Origin: Galactobacter caseinivorans | GTDB taxonomy: Bacteria; Actinomycetota; Actinomycetes; Actinomycetales; Micrococcaceae | Assembly: GCF_003640665.1 (NCBI RefSeq) | Contig: NZ_QQXL01000005.1 | Span: 219,151 to 283,150 of the forward strand | Length of the DNA: 64,000 nucleotides | Direction: 5' to 3' | Shown: piece after piece, positions 20,288 to 29,023 of the stretch | Layout: each line of letters begins with the position of its first letter | How positions within the stretch are numbered: position 1 is the first letter of the stretch | Notes under the pieces: generated by a model | Databases searched by the model: none | What the model was told of the DNA's origin: nothing | What the model saw: only the letters and a program-made list of their open reading frames with translations | Made by a program: the position numbers and the translations under genes

Positions 20288-21541
20288 ATGAGCGGACGCC
20301 GCGCTATGCCCCAGGAATTGCCCGGGGACCCGCTGGTGCGTGAGCTGATCACCGCTCAACTGGCCAGCCAACGCCTGGCCCGAAACGCCGTCTCCCGCCG
20401 CCGCGTGCTGGCCGGGGCCGGTGGCCTTGGGCTCGCGGCCCTCCTTGCGGCCTGCGGAACCAAACCCAAAGGCGCCGGCGCCAAACTCAGCCCGGCTCAG
20501 GACCTGTCGGCGTCCCAGAAGGAGCTGAACTGGGCCAACTGGACTCTCTACCTCGATGCGGATGATGACGGGAAGTACCCCTCCCTTGCCGCCTTCACCA
20601 AGCGCAGCGGCATCAAGGTCAACTACTCAGAGGACGTGGACGGCAACGACACGTATTACGGCAAGGTGCAGGGCCAGCTTTCCAGGGGCCTGAACACGGG
20701 CCGGGACATCATCACGCTGACGGACTGGATGGCCGGCCGCCTGATCCGCCAGGGCTGGGTCCAGGAACTGGATCACTCCAAGCTGCCCAATGTGGACAAG
20801 AACATGCTTCAGAACCTCAAGGATGTGGACTTTGACCTGGGGCGCAAGCACTCGGTGACCTGGCAGACCGGCTACGGCGGCATCTGCTGGAACAAGGCCA
20901 AGTACCCCAAGGGCCTCAAGAGCGTCTCTGACTTGTGGGCCCCGGAGCTCAAGGGCCGCGTCACCGCCCTGGATGAAATGCGGGACACCATGGGGCTGAT
21001 CATGCTGGATCAGGGCGTGGACATTGCCCGGACCTGGGGGGATCAGGAGTTCGACACCGCCCTAGACACCCTGACCCAACAGATCCAGGACGGACAGATC
21101 CGCAAGGTGCAGGGCAACTCCTACAAGGAGGACCTCATCTCCGGTGATGCGCTGGCGGGCATCGTCTGGTCTGGGGACATCACCCAGCTCAATGCGGAGA
21201 ACGGGGACCAGTGGGAGTTTGTGGTCCCGGAATCCGGCGGCACCCTGTGGAGCGATAACCTCATGGTCCCCATGGCCTCCCAGCAAAAGGGCAACGCCGA
21301 GAAGCTCATGAATTATTACTACGAGCCAGAGGTAGCCGCGTTGGTGGCCCAGTACGTGAACTACATCTGCCCGGTGAAGGGCGCCAAGGAGGCCATGGAG
21401 AAGCTGGATCCCGAGCTCGTCAACAATCCGCTCATCTTCCCCTCGGAGCAGGACCTGAGTCATGCGCACGTCTTCAGGTCTCTCACCCCGCCGGAGGAGA
21501 GCGACTACACGCTCAAGTTCCAGACGGCCATCGGGGCCTGA
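20288..21541 (+). CDS. potD: Spermidine/putrescine ABC transporter substrate-binding lipoprotein
   Basis: A 417-residue binding protein with twin-arginine export features (SRRRVLAGAGGLGLAALLAAC) and a lipobox ending at Cys56, so it is probably a Tat-exported, lipid-anchored protein. The mature part is PotD/SBP type 2-like: ELNWANWTLYLD, GRDIITLTDWMAGRLIRQGWVQELD, WQTGYGGICWNK and GTLWSDNLMVP. Gives polyamines to the PotB-PotC channel. First gene of the rightward pot operon. Confidence 0.93.
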   Translation: MSGRRAMPQELPGDPLVRELITAQLASQRLARNAVSRRRVLAGAGGLGLAALLAACGTKPKGAGAKLSPAQDLSASQKELNWANWTLYLDADDDGKYPSLAAFTKRSGIKVNYSEDVDGNDTYYGKVQGQLSRGLNTGRDIITLTDWMAGRLIRQGWVQELDHSKLPNVDKNMLQNLKDVDFDLGRKHSVTWQTGYGGICWNKAKYPKGLKSVSDLWAPELKGRVTALDEMRDTMGLIMLDQGVDIARTWGDQEFDTALDTLTQQIQDGQIRKVQGNSYKEDLISGDALAGIVWSGDITQLNAENGDQWEFVVPESGGTLWSDNLMVPMASQQKGNAEKLMNYYYEPEVAALVAQYVNYICPVKGAKEAMEKLDPELVNNPLIFPSEQDLSHAHVFRSLTPPEESDYTLKFQTAIGA

Positions 21542-21579
21542 TCTCTTAAACATGTTCCACGAAGTGAATGGAAGCTGAC

Positions 21580-22740
21580 ATGACCACCATCACCACCCAC
21601 CAGGCCCAGCCGTCGGCTCCGATTCCCGGCAGCGGCGCCGACCTGGTCCTGAGCGGCATCTCCAAGCACTTCGCGGACTTCACGGCCGTGGAGGAGATGG
21701 ATCTCACCATCCCCTCCGGCACATTCATCGCGCTGCTGGGGCCATCCGGCTGCGGCAAGACCACCACCCTGCGCATGATCGCGGGGCTGGAGGCGCCCAC
21801 GGCCGGGACCATCAGCATCGGCGGTGACGATGTAACCAAGCTGCCCAGCCACAAGCGCCCCGTGAACACGGTGTTCCAGTCCTACGCGCTCTTCCCGCAC
21901 CTGAGCATCATCGACAACGTGGCCTTTGGGTTGAAGCAGAAGAAGGTCCGCGATGCCATGGCCCAGGCCAAGGCTGGCCTGGAGATGGTGGAGCTGGCGC
22001 ACCTGGCCAATCGCAAGCCGGCCCAGCTCTCCGGCGGGCAGCAGCAGCGCGTGGCGCTGGCCAGGGCGCTGGTGAACCGGCCCCGGGTCTTGCTCCTGGA
22101 TGAGCCGTTGGGCGCCCTGGACATGAAGCTGCGCCGCCAGATGCAGGTGGAGCTCAAGAAGATCCAGATGGAGGTGGGGCTGACCTTCATCCACGTGACG
22201 CATGACCAGGAGGAGGCCATGACCATGGCGGACGTGGTCGCGGTCATGAATCAGGGCCGCATTGAGCAGATGGGCAATCCGCGCGAGCTCTACGAGCTGC
22301 CCCGCACCGCGTTTGTGGCCAACTTCCTTGGCAAGTCCAACCTGATGCCGGGCACCGTGGTGGCGGACGCGGGGGACTCCGTGGTGGTGGACGTGGCAGG
22401 CCAGCGTATGGAGCTGCCCAAGTCCCGCGCGGTAAAGACCGAGGGGCAGATTGTGCTTGGCGTGCGCCCGGAGAAGATGCGCATCGCAGAGGTCCATATG
22501 CAGGGCTTTGAGCACGCGGGCAATCAGCTCCTTGGCACCGTTCTTGACGCCTCCTTCACCGGCGTCAGCACCGAGTACTTGGTGGAGGTCCCCGGGATCG
22601 GCACCGTGGGGACGTTCACGCAGAACCTGGGTCAGGACCCGGCCAAGCCGGGGGATGAGGTGCGCATGTCCTGGGAGCCGGAGTACACCTTTGGGCTTGA
22701 CCGCGAGGATGACCTGAGCGCCGGGGTGGACGCGTCATGA
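21580..22740 (+). CDS. potA: Polyamine ABC transporter ATP-binding protein
   Basis: An approximately 386-residue ATPase with Walker A GPSGCGKTT, Q-loop VFQSYALFPH, signature LSGGQQQRVALARAL, Walker B VLLLDEPLGALD and H-loop HVTHDQEEAM. The C-terminal TOBE domain (VLGVRPEKMRIAE) is present, as in PotA/CUT1-type ATPases. GGAAG precedes the ATG used; an ATG four codons earlier (MEAD) is equally possible. The stop overlaps the potB start as ATGA. Confidence 0.94.
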   Translation: MTTITTHQAQPSAPIPGSGADLVLSGISKHFADFTAVEEMDLTIPSGTFIALLGPSGCGKTTTLRMIAGLEAPTAGTISIGGDDVTKLPSHKRPVNTVFQSYALFPHLSIIDNVAFGLKQKKVRDAMAQAKAGLEMVELAHLANRKPAQLSGGQQQRVALARALVNRPRVLLLDEPLGALDMKLRRQMQVELKKIQMEVGLTFIHVTHDQEEAMTMADVVAVMNQGRIEQMGNPRELYELPRTAFVANFLGKSNLMPGTVVADAGDSVVVDVAGQRMELPKSRAVKTEGQIVLGVRPEKMRIAEVHMQGFEHAGNQLLGTVLDASFTGVSTEYLVEVPGIGTVGTFTQNLGQDPAKPGDEVRMSWEPEYTFGLDREDDLSAGVDAS

Positions 22741-23681
22741 GCGTGAGCCTGGACAAGCCGCGCGGGCCGGCCCCCAAGAAGCCGCGCGATCTGCGCAGCG
22801 CGGAAGAGATCAAGGTGGAGAAGAAGAAGGGCCGCATGGGCCTGTATCTGATCCTGCCTGGCATGGCCTACATGGCGCTGTTCTTTGCGGCCCCCGTGGT
22901 GGTGCTGCTGAGCATGTCCCTCTTCGTGAAGCCGGAGGGTGCGGAGATTGGCGAGTTTGTGCCCGGCTGGAATTGGGCGGCCTACGGGGACATGTTGGGC
23001 CACTACTGGCCCGTGCTGGTGCGCTCGTTTGTTTTTGCGCTCATCGCGACCATCGCCGCGCTGATCATCGCCTTCCCCATGGCCTACCTGGTGGCCGTGC
23101 GCCTGCGCGGCAAGCCGCTGCTCAAGGGCGTGCTGCTGGTGTTGCTGGTGGCACCGTTCTTCTCCAGCTTCATCCTGCGCACGCAGGCCTGGAAACAGAT
23201 CTTGGCGGACGAGGGGTTCATCGCCCAGACCCTGAAGGCCGTGGCGATCCTGCCGCAGGACGCCTCACTCACCGCCACCCCCTTCGCCGTGATTTGCGGC
23301 CTCACGTACAACTTCTTGCCGTTCATGATGCTGCCCATCTACGCGAGCCTTGAGCGGCTGGACGTACGCCTGCTTGAGGCGGCGGGGGACCTGTACGCCT
23401 CCCCGGTGCGCACCTTCGCCAAGGTCACGCTGCCGCAGGCCATGCCGGGTGTTTTTGCCGGCACGCTGCTGACCTTCATCCCGGCGGCCGGCGACTACGT
23501 CAACGCCGCGATCCTGGGCAACAACCGCGATACCTCCATGATTGGGCAGGTCATCGATTCCCGCTTCTTCAAGGTGATCGACTACCCGGGGGCGGCGGCG
23601 CTGAGCGTCATCCTCATGATCTGCATCCTGATTCTGGTGCTCATCTACATCCGCCGCTTCGGCACCAAAGACCTGTTCTAG
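22737..23681 (+). CDS. potB: Polyamine ABC transporter permease B
   Basis: A 314-residue permease with six membrane helices and a basic N-terminal tail rich in Pro and Lys (KPRGPAPKKPRD). The EAA loop for ATPase contact is LEAAGDLYASPVRTFAKVTLPQAMPG. It starts inside the potA stop. Forms the channel with PotC. Confidence 0.93.
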   Translation: MSVSLDKPRGPAPKKPRDLRSAEEIKVEKKKGRMGLYLILPGMAYMALFFAAPVVVLLSMSLFVKPEGAEIGEFVPGWNWAAYGDMLGHYWPVLVRSFVFALIATIAALIIAFPMAYLVAVRLRGKPLLKGVLLVLLVAPFFSSFILRTQAWKQILADEGFIAQTLKAVAILPQDASLTATPFAVICGLTYNFLPFMMLPIYASLERLDVRLLEAAGDLYASPVRTFAKVTLPQAMPGVFAGTLLTFIPAAGDYVNAAILGNNRDTSMIGQVIDSRFFKVIDYPGAAALSVILMICILILVLIYIRRFGTKDLF

Positions 23682-23695
23682 GAAGGAGCGGACCC

Positions 23696-24496
23696 ATGTA
23701 CAAGACCAAACTCGGGAAGTGGTTCATTCCCGTCGTCGGCGGGCTCGCCTTCGTCTACCTGCTGGTGCCGATCGCCTACATTTTTGTCATCTCCTTTAAT
23801 GATGGCGGCAAATCTAATCTGCAGTGGAAGAGCTTCACCTGGAACAACTGGGCTAACCCGTGCGGCGCGCCAGGCGCCTGCGAATCCCTGGGCAGCTCGC
23901 TCTCCGTGGGTGCCATCGCCACGCTGATCGCGACCGTCCTTGGCACTGCCGTGGCCATTGGCCTGGTGCGGTACCGCTTCCGATTCCGCGCCACCGCTGA
24001 CCTGCTCATCATCCTTCCGTTGGCTACGCCCGAGGTGGTGCTCGGCGCCTCCCTCCTGGCGCAATTCCTCAACCTGGGCTGGGACCTGGGCTACTGGACG
24101 GTGATCATTGCCCACGTCATGTTCTGCATGTCCTTTGTGATTGTCACGGTCAGGGCGCGCGTCTCCGGCCTGGACGGGCGGCTGGAGGAGGCTGCGGCAG
24201 ATCTCTACGCGGGGCCCATGCAGCGCTTCTGGAAGATCACCTTCCCCATGCTGCTCCCGGGCATCGTGGCTGCCGCGCTGTTGTCCTTCGCCATGAGTTT
24301 TGACGACTTCATTATCACGAACTTCAACTCGGGAACGTTCTCCACCTTCCCCAAGTTCGTGTACGTCTCCGCGGCCCGCGGCATCCCGGCGCAGGCCAAC
24401 GTCATCGGCTCCGCCATGTTCATCCTGGCGCTCCTGATCGTCATCATCACTCAGGTCTTCGCCTACCGGCGCCGCAAGGCGCTGGCGGCCCAATAG
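23696..24496 (+). CDS. potC: Polyamine ABC transporter permease C
   Basis: A 266-residue permease with six helices. EAA loop: LEEAAADLYAGPMQRFWKITFPMLLPG. The family motif ALLSFAMSFDDFIITNF is conserved in PotC proteins. It follows potB by 14 bp with AGGAG before the ATG and ends in front of a very strong terminator. Confidence 0.94.
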   Translation: MYKTKLGKWFIPVVGGLAFVYLLVPIAYIFVISFNDGGKSNLQWKSFTWNNWANPCGAPGACESLGSSLSVGAIATLIATVLGTAVAIGLVRYRFRFRATADLLIILPLATPEVVLGASLLAQFLNLGWDLGYWTVIIAHVMFCMSFVIVTVRARVSGLDGRLEEAAADLYAGPMQRFWKITFPMLLPGIVAAALLSFAMSFDDFIITNFNSGTFSTFPKFVYVSAARGIPAQANVIGSAMFILALLIVIITQVFAYRRRKALAAQ

Positions 24497-24514
24497 GGCC
24501 TTGAGCCGCACCCC

Positions 24515-24566
24515 AGGTGCCCGACGCCGTGTGGTCACCACACGGCGTCGGGCACCTTGGCGTTTC
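24515..24566 (+). terminator. Strong terminator of the pot operon
   Basis: A perfect inverted repeat with 20-bp arms (5' arm AGGTGCCCGACGCCGTGTGG) and a 3-base TCA loop, followed by a short T-containing tail (GGCGTTTCC). Each arm contains the window-wide repeated word GCCCGACGCCG. Confidence 0.85.
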
Positions 24567-24574
24567 CTGTTCCC

Positions 24575-24585
24575 TTGAAGGTCAA
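24575..24585. promoter_or_regulatory. Operator-like inverted repeat upstream of the second MarR gene
   Basis: TTGAAGGTCAA (TTGA-N3-TCAA) lies about 25 bp upstream of the ATG of the MarR gene and resembles the TTGAC/GTCAA repeat near the first MarR gene. Autoregulation is an inference. Confidence 0.35.
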
Positions 24586-24608
24586 AGCAATCGTGAGAGC
24601 ATGGAGCC

Positions 24609-25100
24609 ATGAGTGAGACGCGCTGGCTGAGCCCGGAGGAGCGGCGGGCCTGGCTCGCCGTGATGGCGGTGACCACGCGGCTGCCGGCCCAGTTGGACAC
24701 TGCGATGCAGGCGCTCGCCAAGATCACGCTTTTTGATTACCACGTGCTGGCAATGCTCTCCGAGGCGCAGACGGACACCCTGCCCATGAGTCGCCTGGCT
24801 GAGCGCACCAATTCCTCCCTGTCCCGTCTGAGTCACGTCGTGAAAAAGTTGGGGGAGCGTGGCTGGGTGCAGCGCTCGCATGACCCGCAGGATGCGCGCG
24901 TGACAGTGGTTAAACTCACGCCGGAGGGGCGCACGCTGATTGAATCGATCGCCCCGGCGCACCTGGAGGATGTCAGGGCCATCTTCTTTGACTGGCTGGA
25001 TGAGCGCGATGTCGCCGATCTGGCGCGGGTGGGGCGCAAGATCGTGGCCGCAAGCGATCCGGAGGACTGGATCCTCCAGGACGAGCAGCCTCAGGCGTAG
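24609..25100 (+). CDS. MarR-family transcriptional regulator
   Basis: A 163-residue MarR protein. It has the N-terminal LSPEERRAWLAVMAVTTRLPAQLD dimerisation helix, the HTH SRLAERTNSSLSRLSHVVKKL, the wing HDPQDARVTVVKLTPEGR and a C-terminal helix. The paralogue at the left end of the window begins similarly (WLSEEEQQTWLAV). No obvious partner gene is divergent from it; it stands alone between the pot terminator and the ribosomal protein leader. Confidence 0.92.
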   Translation: MSETRWLSPEERRAWLAVMAVTTRLPAQLDTAMQALAKITLFDYHVLAMLSEAQTDTLPMSRLAERTNSSLSRLSHVVKKLGERGWVQRSHDPQDARVTVVKLTPEGRTLIESIAPAHLEDVRAIFFDWLDERDVADLARVGRKIVAASDPEDWILQDEQPQA

Positions 25101-25112
25101 CGGGAACTCGGT

Positions 25113-25142
25113 TTGAGTCCAGGGGCCTGGATGACTTAGGAT
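25113..25142 (+). promoter_or_regulatory. Promoter of the rpmB-rpmG-rpsN leader
   Basis: TTGAGT and TAGGAT separated by 18 bases form a credible sigma-70-type promoter. Transcription from here gives a leader of about 300 nt before rpmB. Confidence 0.5.
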
Positions 25143-25148
25143 AAGACG

Positions 25149-25453
25149 GCGTTCCGCGTGCGTTCATGGTTGGTGCCTGGCATCAATCCTCTGGACGCGT
25201 TCGGCCCGTATCCACGGAAGACAGGATGCCGCCGGGTAGGGAAAAATACCCGACCGGCATCTGGATCACCGCTGTTTGAAGCGTTCGAGGGCTTCGGCTG
25301 GTTCTCACCCAGCCTGGTGCCTCCATGTGGCTGATTGCACGGTGCCCCAACTGGGTAGCGGGACTCAAGGGTGACGTAGGCGTCGGTTAACCCTGCCGTC
25401 GACATCCCTGATGGGAACCGCAATACACACTGACCAACACTGGAGGAGTGATC
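25149..25453 (+). promoter_or_regulatory. Long structured 5' leader of the C-minus ribosomal protein genes
   Basis: This 305-nt gene-free stretch contains two clear hairpins. One, from 25225 to 25261, has GATGCCG and CGGGTA paired with TACCCG and CGGCATC around a GGGAAAAA loop: 13 pairs with one small internal loop. The other, at 25296 to 25314, pairs GGCTGG with CCAGCC. I recognise no described riboswitch and no clear Zur box. It could be an autoregulatory ribosomal-protein leader. Confidence 0.5.
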
Positions 25454-25690
25454 ATGGCAGCACGTTGCCAGGTGACCGGTGCAGTGCCCGGATTCGGACA
25501 CAGCATCTCCCACTCGCACCGTCGCAATAAGCGTCGGTTCGATCCGAACATTCAGAAGAAGCGGTACTTCGTGCCGTCCCTGGGCCGCAACGTCACGCTG
25601 ACGCTGTCGGTCAAGGGCATCAAGACCATCGACGCACGCGGCATTGACGCCGTGGTCGCCGAGCTGCAGGCAAAGGGTGTGAAGCTCTGA
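25454..25690 (+). CDS. rpmB: 50S ribosomal protein L28 (zinc-free type)
   Basis: 78 residues, [20 protein letters not shown] at the start and [14 protein letters not shown] near the end. Only one Cys is present, so it lacks the zinc-binding Cys pairs of the C-plus form. GGAGGAG lies just before the ATG; an in-frame GTG two codons earlier sits inside that site. First gene of rpmB-rpmG-rpsN. Confidence 0.96.
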   Translation: MAARCQVTGAVPGFGHSISHSHRRNKRRFDPNIQKKRYFVPSLGRNVTLTLSVKGIKTIDARGIDAVVAELQAKGVKL

Positions 25691-25691
25691 T

Positions 25692-25859
25692 ATGGCAAAG
25701 TCTCAGGATGTTCGCCCGATCATCAAGCTGAAGTCGACGGCCGGCACGGGTTACACCTATGTGACCCGCAAGAACCGTCGTAACAACCCCGACCGCATCG
25801 TGCTCAAGAAGTACGATCCGGTGGCCCGTAAGCACGTCGAATTCCGCGAGGAGCGCTGA
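25692..25859 (+). CDS. rpmG: 50S ribosomal protein L33 (zinc-free type)
   Basis: 55 residues, with [20 protein letters not shown] and [16 protein letters not shown]. No Cys at all, so this is the C-minus paralogue. It starts one base after the rpmB stop. Confidence 0.96.
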   Translation: MAKSQDVRPIIKLKSTAGTGYTYVTRKNRRNNPDRIVLKKYDPVARKHVEFREER

Positions 25860-25860
25860 T

Positions 25861-26166
25861 ATGGCGAAGAAGTCAATGATTGCCAAGAACGAGCAGCGCA
25901 AGCTCATCGTGGAGCGTTACGCCGAGCGTCGTGCTGAACTAAAGAAGACGCTGGTTGACCCCAACGCCTCTGATGATGCCCGCGAGGCAGCACGCGTGGG
26001 TCTGCAGAAGCTGCCCCGCAACGCCTCCCCGGTGCGCGTGCGCAACCGCGATGCCATCGACGGCCGCCCGCGCGGCACGTTCCAGAAGTTCGGCATCTCG
26101 CGTATCCGCTTCCGCAACATGGCGCACAACGGCGAACTGCCGGGCATCACCAAGTCTTCTTGGTGA
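25861..26166 (+). CDS. rpsN: 30S ribosomal protein S14 (zinc-free, long type)
   Basis: 101 residues, with [20 protein letters not shown] and [20 protein letters not shown]. The CxxC pairs of the zinc-binding short form are absent. It starts one base after the rpmG stop. In many actinobacteria this C-minus trio is induced by zinc shortage through Zur; in others it is the main copy. The window cannot decide which. Confidence 0.97.
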   Translation: MAKKSMIAKNEQRKLIVERYAERRAELKKTLVDPNASDDAREAARVGLQKLPRNASPVRVRNRDAIDGRPRGTFQKFGISRIRFRNMAHNGELPGITKSSW

Positions 26167-26198
26167 GCCCATTCGGTTCTTGAACCGGTGAAGCCTTT

Positions 26199-26244
26199 CA
26201 GAGCCCGTCCCACCTTGTGGTGGGGCGGGCTCTGTTGTTGTTTG
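26199..26244. terminator. Bidirectional terminator after rpsN
   Basis: A hairpin in which CAGAGCCCGTCCCACC pairs with GGTGGGGCGGGCTCTG around TTGT (one G-T wobble), followed by TTGTTGTTTG. It separates rpsN from the convergent GPP34 gene. Confidence 0.85.
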
Positions 26245-26249
26245 TCCCG

Positions 26250-26969
26250 CTACTCGCTGCGCAGGACGGACCCAACGAAGAGCGAATTCGAGACGATGGC
26301 GGCCATCGTCCTCGCCACGGCTTCGGCGGTGGCGCTGGCGCCCCAATCGCCACGCTCAATCTCCTTGGCGCGGTGATACACCTGGCCGCTCCACGGAATC
26401 TCCTTGTGGAACTGGGGGAGGGTGCCGCTGGCGGAGAGCAGTGCGATGCTCGCGGCGATCCGTGGGCTGGGCGTCTGCCCATCCAGCAGTGCGGCGCGCA
26501 CCTGGGTGATGAGTTCCTCCCGGCGGGCGCTTCCCAGGCTGAGCTTGGAGGAGGGGAAGATCCCCAGCATCTTGGCCTTCTTGCGGTTCAGGTCTCCCCG
26601 CTCCACCAGGCGGTCAATGACCTGCGCGCGGAGGGGTGGGCCCACCGCGGCGAGCACCGTCTGCACGTCCCGCGGCTTCTTCTCTAGGTAGTTCCACGCC
26701 GAGTCGAGGAGGGGGTCGCTGGGTTCGCCCTTGCCCACGGTCTGCACCTTGGTGCTCAGGAGGGTCGCCTTGGCCACCTCCACCCGGCCCATCAGAGCCA
26801 GGTCGCCCAGAGCGGCGCCGCCCAGTACGTAGTACAGCGTGTTTTCCCCTGCGATGGAGCCTGATGCCGGCTGGAACAGGAGCAGCAGGACGTCTTCGGT
26901 GAGGAGGCGCTCCTCGGCGAGTCCGCCAGGGGGCGGGCCGGGTGTTTGCGGGCCTGGGATGTCAGTCAT
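26250..26969 (-). CDS. GPP34-domain (GOLPH3-like) protein
   Basis: A 239-residue protein with the GPP34 fold known from Golgi phosphoprotein 3: LLTEDVLLLLFQPASG, YVLGGAALGDLALMGRV, LLDSAWNYLEKKPRDVQTVL and ALLDGQTPSPRIAASIALL. In bacteria the family is common in actinobacteria and of unknown role; the eukaryotic members bind phosphatidylinositol 4-phosphate. AAGGAG precedes the ATG. It sits next to the DUF222-HNH gene, but codon use is like the core genes. Confidence 0.87.
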   Translation of the reverse strand: MTDIPGPQTPGPPPGGLAEERLLTEDVLLLLFQPASGSIAGENTLYYVLGGAALGDLALMGRVEVAKATLLSTKVQTVGKGEPSDPLLDSAWNYLEKKPRDVQTVLAAVGPPLRAQVIDRLVERGDLNRKKAKMLGIFPSSKLSLGSARREELITQVRAALLDGQTPSPRIAASIALLSASGTLPQFHKEIPWSGQVYHRAKEIERGDWGASATAEAVARTMAAIVSNSLFVGSVLRSE

Positions 26970-27097
26970 CGAGCACTCCTTGGTTGTTAGGGCTGGCTTT
27001 GCGCGTCAGTCTTTCACATCGGTTTTGGGCTCTCCCCGGAAGGTTCAGCCTGCTTGCGGCGTCTGTCCCGAGGATCGCCAGCGGGCCGAAGGGTGGG

Positions 27098-29023
27098 CTA
27101 GCGGCGGCGTTGGCGTTGGCGGGTGGTCCAGGAGTTGACGACGGTCCAGGGGCGCCGGGCCGCCATGCCCGTCCTGGCGGTTGGTGTTGCGGCGGGCTCG
27201 GTGGTGGATTCCACGACGAGGCGGCCCAGGTGCACCTCGTGGTGGTGGAAGTTGCACAGCAGCACGGCGTGGTCCACGTCGGTGGGTCCGCCCTCATTCC
27301 ACGGGATCACGTGGTGGGCCTCGCACCAGCCTGGGGGCGCGCCGCAGCCGGGTGCCTTGCAGTGCCGGTCACGGACCATCAACGCTCGGCGTTGGTGAAC
27401 GCTGAAATGGCGCCTGGTTCGGCCTAGTTTCAGTGGCAGGCCCGCCTCGTCGGTGAGCATGAATTGCACATCGGCACTACAGAGCATGCTCATCACCTGA
27501 GACACAGGCACAGCAGCGTCCGACCGCGCCACCCTCGCAAACCGTTCATCCACCAGCGTTTGAGGATCTTTCCCGGCCATCGCGCCCAGCCCGCGAGGCG
27601 ACACCAGCACGGGTGGCGGCGGTGGTGGTGGTGGCGGTGTTGCTGGTGCTGGCGGTGGTTCTGGTGGCGGCGCCCCGAAGGGGGTGCGCATCCCTTCAAA
27701 CGGATTGCGCGGTTCCTGCCGTGGTTCCGGGCGATCCGGTGGGCCGCCCCACCCTTGGCCCGCCGAACGAAGGTCCGCAAACACATCCATGCCGACCGTC
27801 GGGCCGTCAGTCCCGGCCCGTTGGCCGAAATCCCGGTCGGCGGTCGCCACTGGCGCAGCGGTCAGAACCCGGCGAGGAGTCGCGACGGACTGCTGGGCTG
27901 TGGGCTGCTGGGCGGCGGCGGTGTTGAGGAAAGCGTGAAGGGCCGGCAGGGTCGCAGTCACCAGCAGCGTGGGAGCGGCGCCGTGGTTGGTGGGAGCGTT
28001 CCCGGAGCTGGCATGGGAAGCGAAGAGCGAGGCCAGGGCGTCAAAGGCCTTCTGATCCATAGTGCGAGAGTCCTCTCCCGCCTCCACCTCCCCCGCATCG
28101 CTCGAAACTGGGTCAGAGCCTGAATCGGGGTCTGGGGCTGGTTCTTTGCGCCGGGGTGAGGTGTAGGCGTCCAGCACGGCACGGATCGCGGCACCTTCCA
28201 GTTCTGGGGCGAACCCTGTCATCCTCCACCCGCCACCGCGGGCCGTGCTGAGCTTGAACGAGCGAGCCTTCACCTGCTTCTCGTAGTCAGGCTCCACCCC
28301 ATCGGGGTCAATCGCGTTCGCCCACGCCCTAGCCACCTGGGCCAGGGCTGCGCTCTCCAGCCGTCGACCACCCCAAGGGTCCACGGCGAACTCCACCTCG
28401 GCCTCGCACCCAAACCCGGGTTCGCCCTCCCCGGGGAGTACCCGCCCTCCACTGGCCTGAGCCACGAGAGCGGCCTCGGCGAACCCCAGCATCCCCGCGA
28501 CCACGTCGGGATTCTCAGAAGTATCGGGCACCTCCTGCGGCAGTTCCCGGTGGATGGTCAACGCCTGTTCGGCGGACACCTCCCCAGCGTCCACCGCCCG
28601 CGCAATCCCGGGCCGCAACGGTGCCACCACCCCGGCGGAGAAACCATTGCGCGGGGTGATGGCTCCGGCCACACAGATCCACCCCTGAGCCGTTGGGGCA
28701 GGGACACCAAAGAGCTGCATCAACAACGCCTTAGACCCGCGCGCACCCACCCGGTGCGCCAACGAGTCCGGACCTGCCCTGCCCGCACCACCGTTCAAAC
28801 CCTCAGACCGCGACACCACCGCAGCAGCGGCACGAACCCTCAAAGCATCCATCACTACCGAAAGCTGAGCCAGCTCGCCCAGCACGGCCACCACCTCAGC
28901 ATCAGTAGCTTCCTCAACCCACCGCGCCGAGTCAGGCAACACCGTGCCCCGCAACACTCCGACCACACCTGCCAGGGCCCCGGCGGCAGCCCCCGACCCT
29001 GACTGACCATGCTTCTGATCCAC
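27098..29023 (-). CDS. DUF222/HNH endonuclease domain protein, copy A
   Basis: A 641-residue protein of the actinobacterial 13E12-type family. The N-terminal DUF222 (about residues 20-270) includes VLRGTVLPDSARWVEEATDA and AEQALTIHRELPQEVPDT. A Pro-rich low-complexity linker with a long run of Pro follows. The C terminus is an HNH nuclease domain: RHCKAPGCGAPPGWCEAHH followed by VIPWNEGGPTDVDHAVLLCN and FHHHEVH. The GTG start is shared with copy B. Molecular function is unproven; members are multicopy in many actinobacterial genomes. Copy B lies in inverted orientation at 61846. Confidence 0.93.
   Translation of the reverse strand: MDQKHGQSGSGAAAGALAGVVGVLRGTVLPDSARWVEEATDAEVVAVLGELAQLSVVMDALRVRAAAAVVSRSEGLNGGAGRAGPDSLAHRVGARGSKALLMQLFGVPAPTAQGWICVAGAITPRNGFSAGVVAPLRPGIARAVDAGEVSAEQALTIHRELPQEVPDTSENPDVVAGMLGFAEAALVAQASGGRVLPGEGEPGFGCEAEVEFAVDPWGGRRLESAALAQVARAWANAIDPDGVEPDYEKQVKARSFKLSTARGGGWRMTGFAPELEGAAIRAVLDAYTSPRRKEPAPDPDSGSDPVSSDAGEVEAGEDSRTMDQKAFDALASLFASHASSGNAPTNHGAAPTLLVTATLPALHAFLNTAAAQQPTAQQSVATPRRVLTAAPVATADRDFGQRAGTDGPTVGMDVFADLRSAGQGWGGPPDRPEPRQEPRNPFEGMRTPFGAPPPEPPPAPATPPPPPPPPPVLVSPRGLGAMAGKDPQTLVDERFARVARSDAAVPVSQVMSMLCSADVQFMLTDEAGLPLKLGRTRRHFSVHQRRALMVRDRHCKAPGCGAPPGWCEAHHVIPWNEGGPTDVDHAVLLCNFHHHEVHLGRLVVESTTEPAATPTARTGMAARRPWTVVNSWTTRQRQRRR

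Noticed and set aside
25380..25450. Zur box upstream of rpmB
   Set aside because: I searched for an AT-rich palindrome of the TGAAAATGATTTTCA type and found none in this stretch.
25136..25519. A 127-codon minus-strand frame across the rpmB leader
   Set aside because: It overlaps rpmB, has no ribosome binding site and encodes a Cys/His-rich composition typical of an antisense frame of structured RNA.
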